Origin: Fibrobacterota bacterium
GTDB lineage: Bacteria; Fibrobacterota; Fibrobacteria; UBA11236
Reading direction: 5' to 3'
Assembly (NCBI GenBank): GCA_028287465.1
Contig: JAQBPO010000018.1
Location: 1 to 64,000 of the forward strand
Length of the DNA stretch: 64,000 nt
Within the stretch, counting starts at the first letter, position 1. Each line of letters begins with the position of its first letter. Both the position numbers and the translations under genes were made by a program. The notes below the pieces were generated by a model. The model saw only the letters and a program-made list of their open reading frames with translations. It ran no database searches and was not told the origin of the DNA. Of this stretch, positions 60,901 to 64,000 are shown one piece after another.

Positions 60901-63328
60901 TGCGGACGGATTCCCGGACGACATCGAAATGATGTACGGCTTCAATCCGAATGACCCCAGGAACAATCCGGGCACCACGGTGCGCGCCAATGCGCCCATC
61001 GGCGTGTTCTCCGGCAAGTTCCAGATGGGCTCCATGACCAACACCATCACCTTCAAGGTGTATACCGATAGCCTCAAGGCCTTGTGGGTCGCCTACTCCG
61101 CCGTCATCGGCAGGGACACCCTGGTCGACACCCTGAAGACGGCCTTCAACGAGATGGCCGGCGAGTTGTATATCGCCGTCAAGCTGCCCATGAACGGACC
61201 GGACGCCGGCAAGGCCCTCCTGCTGCGCGGCCACTTCGATGCCAATGCCTCCCTGTTGATGGGCCCTATCGACATGATCACGGCTCCGGTCAAGGGCGCG
61301 ACCAATTTCGGCGGAGGCCCCTACGTCGGCCAGTTCGCCGCTTCCGGCCGCGGAGAGGACGTGTCCCGCTACCTGCCGGGCGCGAATGGAACCACGGTCA
61401 TCAACAATCCCATCAACCAACCGGTGAATGCGGTGTTCGGCTATCGTGCTCCCCCGGCGGGCACGACCGAAGGCGCCCAGATCATCTTCAAGGGCAATAC
61501 CCTCATCCTGGTAAATGATTTCGGGGATACCCTCGCCACCATTCCGAACCTGGTCTTCCGCACCCAGCCCGACGGCAGCTTCGATTTCAACGGGGAGACC
61601 CGTTCCGTTGGAGCCAACAATAGCTGGAAGCGGTCCGAAGCGGGCGCACACATCGCCTATGACGGAAACGGCAACTGGATAGTGGACGGCCATTTCTTCC
61701 AGGAATCCGATTCCGTCGGCGTCCACAAGACCATTCCCGGACAGTTCTGCGCCAAGGCCGAAAAGGCCGCCATGACTCCGTCGCCCGACAAGATCGAAGG
61801 CAGCATGAGGGGTTGGATCGCCCAGGACAAGACCGGAGGGGGCTTCGTGGTCCAACCGGTGAACACTTGCGATCCGACCCGCGGCCCCTGCACCAACAAC
61901 CCCCCCGCCTGCGACCCGGCCAAGGGTCCTTGCAATACCGATCCCAATGCCTGCCCGGCCGGCCAGGTATGCAATACCAACCCGGTCAACTCCTTCAACC
62001 AGCCCTGGATGGCCGGCGGAGTCGCCAACTTCAGGACCTTCCTGGAACGCGCCGGGTACAAGGTCGACCAGTACGTCTTCGTCTCGATGGGCGGCCGCGT
62101 CTATCGCGTATTGAACGACTCGAACCATGTCAAGAACGCCAAGGCTCCCTGGTGCGGTCAGGTGGTCCTTTCGCTGGAAGCCGTTCCGGCCAAGGATGAG
62201 ACGGACGTGGCAAGGGCCGCGTTCAAGAACGACTCCATGAGCCTGGCGACCATGTTTACCGGCGCCCTGGTCATCGCCATCGAGGACCAGTTCATGAAAG
62301 GCCAGCCCGCACTCATGGACAAGGCCCGCGACAACCAGGGTGAAATCCGCGCCAACGTATTCGTGGTGGAAAACCGCCCCGCGCCGATGGAGTACGGAGC
62401 CGCCACCATGGTCTGCAACAATGGCCCCGTCAATCCGGTTTGCGACCCGGCCAAGGGCGCTTGCCCGCAGCCGGTTTGCGATCCCGCCAAGGGCCCCTGC
62501 CCGATCGATACCAACAAGGTGGTTTGCGACCCGACCCGTGGCTCTTGCCCCCAGCCGGTCTGCGACCCCGCGAAAGGTCCTTGCCCGGTTCCCTGTGACC
62601 CTGCCAAGGGCCCCTGCCCGATCGATACCAACAAGGTGGTCTGCGACCCGACCCGGGGCACCTGCCCGCAACCGGTCTGCGACCCCGCCAAGGGTCCCTG
62701 CGGTCCCCAGATGCCTCCTGCCTACATGGGAACGCTCGATGTCCTGAAGGCAGCCTTGGCGGTTTCCCAGAACACGGTCGGCATCGTGAAGGACAGCCTT
62801 GGGAACATCTCCGGCAAGGTGACGGTCAACCCCGGCTCCATGTTCGTCGATGCGAATACCCGGATCGTGATGATTGCCGATATCGCCGGCACCACCAAGT
62901 TCGTGGTGCTCTCGATTCCCGGTGATCCCATGAAACTGGCCATCAAGGACGGCCTCCCCCTGGTCTTCCCCCGTCAAAATGATTCCGGCGTCGTGAACAA
63001 TCCTCCCAAAGACACGAACGTGGTGGTCAACAATCCCCCGGTCGTGGATACCACCAAGCCCCCGGTCTATAAGGGAGGCATCGAGACCCTTCGGTCGGTC
63101 CTTTCCAGCACCGGCGGTGAAGTCCGGGTGATGGATCCCAAGGGCGGCTTCCTGGCCAATGTGAACCAGGAAACCCTCAAGACCGACGGCGTCATCACCA
63201 CCATCCTGGATGCCAACAGCGGCGCCGTCTATGTCTTCATGGGCGCCAAGGAAGACCCGACCAAGCCCGCCCTCGCCGCCGATGGCAGCCTGGTCGTAAC
63301 GGTCAAGCCGACGGTCGCCGGCCCATAA
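57944..63328 (+). CDS. Giant multidomain lipoprotein, 1794 aa
   Basis: Surface lipoprotein from ATG 57944 (MNLPNGFYKGG), chosen for GGAGAG 7 bases upstream; lipobox SIAFTGC (cysteine ~39). Domains: ~60-190 a carboxypeptidase-regulatory-like part (DTAGNYTCVLKEGKYFGFAV); ~195-320 and ~325-430 two SbsA Ig-like domains (KINITFSEPMNRESAKNVIL, AGLETAFTYSFTVKDFEG); ~440-560 an NTF2-like fold (AFDAYLSGDVGRFAAAFHQN); calcium-binding thrombospondin-type-3 repeats DMDQDGVPDGME, DTDGDGLADFLE, DSDADGFPDDIE (~905-1000). CDPxxGxC repeats (~1307-1345 and ~1499-1586) surround a folded domain, and two related C-terminal modules follow. Role probably adhesion or extracellular binding; no enzyme motif seen. A terminator follows. 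Confidence 0.88.
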   Translation: MNLPNGFYKGGGAQNRGVRILGKSIVAGLCVLSIAFTGCSQKSGKSTPKVVTNPEEPGTKKIVTALDSLVKANSGKGKGVVTGFLTGEGKSLAQGLLKQASNAGGERRFLQKSEIPLTGATILIFDALKPTTSADTTLKTDTAGNYTCVLKEGKYFGFAVYLDLETFQLVTTSIPNMNPKADSVIHMDTATAIEDVTAPTVAGVYDANTANSDGIFLVGSVPDKNAKINITFSEPMNRESAKNVILGRIDTTNTSTSMVLADTVKDAKLSWNGDSKELTIFAPSLVLGAQYGLIIPTTMKDLAKNPLEKEYKATFVTVLSADLAAIKFAVAATFPADKETIKPIQNPGVSFNRPVEVFSILKNATISPAINGYWEVSGARAVFIHKEPLVVGQTYTITLPTTVADLAAAGLETAFTYSFTVKDFEGAAKESSGKAQQVALAVEAAFDAYLSGDVGRFAAAFHQNFRLYNEDGGIKSKTQFLDMIRADVGEKQAMIAGFMGPVFDNTADACKDRLARWKVGAEGGTADDEIWVDAYVNPGQSPRAYDKDKVAIPASSLTWDPTGPRFTYKGKKYGFGPDMSKFSGPVNMDAAKGDMRFMADMLKQTSTVVLQLVKYEGKEEFRVDPSVTLSGDTARLAVKMINYEKYNRVNFGDINRACEAKLVDTTYEVLKFTLVFDGSKWLVTSIVSPSKETNREDFNKAVDTKDFQIKQILPITLVSPLKEGAQAADGTVTFKFKGPVLDSVGGYLVGISEDPKFCFGRPPYGALVYVKASNHSGAEETFVLGSNGIPTSSNAASILRRVQDLRLPGWERCMFENALTTLYKTESGFGGVYNWKVIAIKDTSAVSFLANGFSGERFYGESDFGPTRGYFACKAFPQGTAFAALETNQQNFVNTQPVINNGSFNDMDQDGVPDGMEGKYKTDPRDRNSFPNFRVDTDGDGLADFLEAMLDPKGTDSLITKKADAAGVKGEIEKLRALGLVWQDSDADGFPDDIEMMYGFNPNDPRNNPGTTVRANAPIGVFSGKFQMGSMTNTITFKVYTDSLKALWVAYSAVIGRDTLVDTLKTAFNEMAGELYIAVKLPMNGPDAGKALLLRGHFDANASLLMGPIDMITAPVKGATNFGGGPYVGQFAASGRGEDVSRYLPGANGTTVINNPINQPVNAVFGYRAPPAGTTEGAQIIFKGNTLILVNDFGDTLATIPNLVFRTQPDGSFDFNGETRSVGANNSWKRSEAGAHIAYDGNGNWIVDGHFFQESDSVGVHKTIPGQFCAKAEKAAMTPSPDKIEGSMRGWIAQDKTGGGFVVQPVNTCDPTRGPCTNNPPACDPAKGPCNTDPNACPAGQVCNTNPVNSFNQPWMAGGVANFRTFLERAGYKVDQYVFVSMGGRVYRVLNDSNHVKNAKAPWCGQVVLSLEAVPAKDETDVARAAFKNDSMSLATMFTGALVIAIEDQFMKGQPALMDKARDNQGEIRANVFVVENRPAPMEYGAATMVCNNGPVNPVCDPAKGACPQPVCDPAKGPCPIDTNKVVCDPTRGSCPQPVCDPAKGPCPVPCDPAKGPCPIDTNKVVCDPTRGTCPQPVCDPAKGPCGPQMPPAYMGTLDVLKAALAVSQNTVGIVKDSLGNISGKVTVNPGSMFVDANTRIVMIADIAGTTKFVVLSIPGDPMKLAIKDGLPLVFPRQNDSGVVNNPPKDTNVVVNNPPVVDTTKPPVYKGGIETLRSVLSSTGGEVRVMDPKGGFLANVNQETLKTDGVITTILDANSGAVYVFMGAKEDPTKPALAADGSLVVTVKPTVAGP
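62438..62704 (+). repeat. CDPxxGxC repeat array inside the giant lipoprotein gene
   Basis: Seven units of CDP(A/T)(K/R)G(P/A/S/T)C in about 89 codons, alternating with PQPV and PIDTNKVV linkers. A 117-bp segment is duplicated in tandem: CCGATCGATACCAACAAGGT begins at 62501 and again at 62618. Two more units occur at ~61867-61935. Confidence 0.9.
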
Positions 63329-63352
63329 GGCCGTTCGGAGTCCTTTTCTTCA

Positions 63353-63387
63353 GGCCCCGGGGTTCCATCCCCGGGGCCTTTTCTTTT
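63353..63387 (+). terminator. Rho-independent terminator of the giant lipoprotein gene
   Basis: GGCCCCGGGG / CCCCGGGGCC, a 10-bp perfect stem with a 6-base loop, followed by TTTTCTTTT, 25 bases after the stop codon. Confidence 0.95.
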
Positions 63388-63476
63388 CCCCGGAAAATAT
63401 CCCCGTCCAGGCGGGAAAAACCGGCCTATGGCTTCCCCGCGGCCTGCAATGGTATCCTGGAAGACAGGTCGATACC

Positions 63477-63884
63477 ATGGAAGTCCCGGAATTCCGCATG
63501 CAGGATCACGATTTGGAGGCCCGCCTCGCCCGTTTGGAGCGGGCGCAGGCCCTCGCCTTGGAAGAAGCCCTGGAAAGGCTTTCAGGGGCCCCGGGTAAAG
63601 GGGAAAGGGAAGGCCTTCCCCTGTTCCTCTTGCCGTTGGCGGAGTCCGGACTGACCGCCACCCAGATGGTTCGCCTCGCGGGCAAGGTTCCGGATGGTTT
63701 TCCGCTCGATCATCGGGAAATCTATTTTGACTTCCGGTTGGCGCGATGGATGCGTCATATCGAACCGCCCACCATTTCCCAATGCCTGGATGAATACATG
63801 GAGAACGCCGAGTCGCCCGCGGCCGGGATGGCGTATCTCAAGGCCCAGTGGCTGGGTTTCCTGCGACGGTACGGAGCGGGGTAG
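63477..63884 (+). CDS. Hypothetical protein, 135 aa
   Basis: Not recognised. A small soluble helical protein: heptad-like N-terminus LEARLARLERAQALALEEAL, then LPLAESGLTATQMVRLAGKV, FPLDHREIYFDFRLARWMRH and a tail LKAQWLGFLRRYGAG. The ATG 63477 lies in the right arm of an 8-bp inverted repeat (63449-63456 and 63471-63478). ATG 63498 is an alternative start. It follows a terminator, so it has its own promoter, which I could not locate. Confidence 0.6.
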   Translation: MEVPEFRMQDHDLEARLARLERAQALALEEALERLSGAPGKGEREGLPLFLLPLAESGLTATQMVRLAGKVPDGFPLDHREIYFDFRLARWMRHIEPPTISQCLDEYMENAESPAAGMAYLKAQWLGFLRRYGAG

Positions 63885-63918
63885 GGGATCGGCCTCGAGG
63901 GCCGGGCGAAGCCTATTC

Positions 63919-64000
63919 TCAGAACGGCAGGGACAGGCTCGCGGCGAGGGTCCCGTCGGGATGGGCCTCGAAAGCGAAATGGCTGGGAGCGTCGAAGTCC
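63919..64000 (-). CDS. C-terminal end of a protein cut by the window edge
   Basis: The last 26 residues of a minus-strand frame, ending EAHPDGTLAASLSLPF before TGA at 63919-63921. Codon use fits real coding sequence, and a final phenylalanine after alternating hydrophobic residues suggests an outer-membrane protein, but the visible part is too short to name. Confidence 0.45.
   Translation of the reverse strand, partial: DFDAPSHFAFEAHPDGTLAASLSLPF

Noticed and set aside
62438-62704. CRISPR-like array
   Set aside because: The repeats are in frame within a protein, with codon-level variation and no unique spacers of equal length.
57914-62977. A 1687-residue open frame on the minus strand opposite the giant lipoprotein gene
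   Set aside because: It is a shadow of the GC-rich plus-strand gene: Gly/Val/Arg/Asp/His-rich with no family, no signal peptide and no Shine-Dalgarno, while the plus strand has a lipobox and known domains.

Overview
The window is a GC-rich bacterial chromosome segment, most likely from a member of the Fibrobacterota or a close relative in the FCB group. This is an inference from gene content: a fibro-slime domain surface protein with chitobiase C-terminal-like modules, large modular lipoproteins, a Bat (von Willebrand A/MoxR) operon, a DUF3098-like small protein, and an outer-membrane-rich gene set. Most genes have a good Shine-Dalgarno sequence, and start/stop overlaps of the ATGA type are very common. 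I saw no insertion sequence, phage, CRISPR array or rRNA.

Layout. 1-8.1 kb (minus strand): two surface proteins, a fibro-slime protein cut by the window edge and a 2075-residue vWA-containing protein. They share a duplicated extracellular module. 9.0-19.6 kb (plus): a complete-looking membrane complex I operon, nuoA-BC-D-H-I-J-K-L-M-N, with nuoB and nuoC fused and no nuoE, nuoF or nuoG. 31.6-19.6 kb (minus): an eleven-gene Bat operon read from a recognisable promoter. It encodes a BatD-like protein, a MoxR ATPase, a DUF58 protein, a TPR/SurA-like lipoprotein, a second BatD-like protein, BatA, BatB, two TPR or low-complexity proteins, BatD and BatE. 31.7-39.3 kb (plus): recR, engB, an MCE/Mla lipid-transport operon (permease, ATPase, MCE protein) that continues into a periplasmic TPR protein and a beta-propeller protein, then an unknown gene. 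39.4-42.5 kb (minus): an outer-membrane protein, a PgeF/YfiH-family enzyme and a GAF-SpoIIE phosphatase. 42.7-49.3 kb (plus): a membrane-anchored TPR protein, uvrB, a small lipoprotein and an AsmA-family protein. 49.3-57.6 kb (mostly minus): small unknown genes, a LEA14/WHy-like lipoprotein, glgB, tRNA-Asp and tRNA-Val, a DUF3098-like protein, phoH, a small lipoprotein and yicC. One small plus-strand gene sits among them, beside about 0.7 kb of unexplained non-coding DNA. 57.9-64 kb (plus): a 1794-residue multidomain lipoprotein with Ig-like, calcium-binding and Cys-Pro-rich repeats, a small unknown gene, and the 3' end of a minus-strand gene.

How they fit together. The nuo operon would pump protons or sodium ions using an electron donor other than NADH unless EFG lie elsewhere. 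The Bat operon is an envelope-located MoxR/vWA assembly or stress system. The Mla-type operon would move lipids between membranes, with two extra periplasmic partners. The giant proteins at both ends are probably surface or adhesion factors. The most unusual points are a low-complexity inverted repeat that encodes the signal peptides of two genes of the same Bat operon, the EFG-less complex I with a NuoBC fusion, the Mla operon extension with a degenerate ATPase signature, and the CDPxxGxC repeat array.
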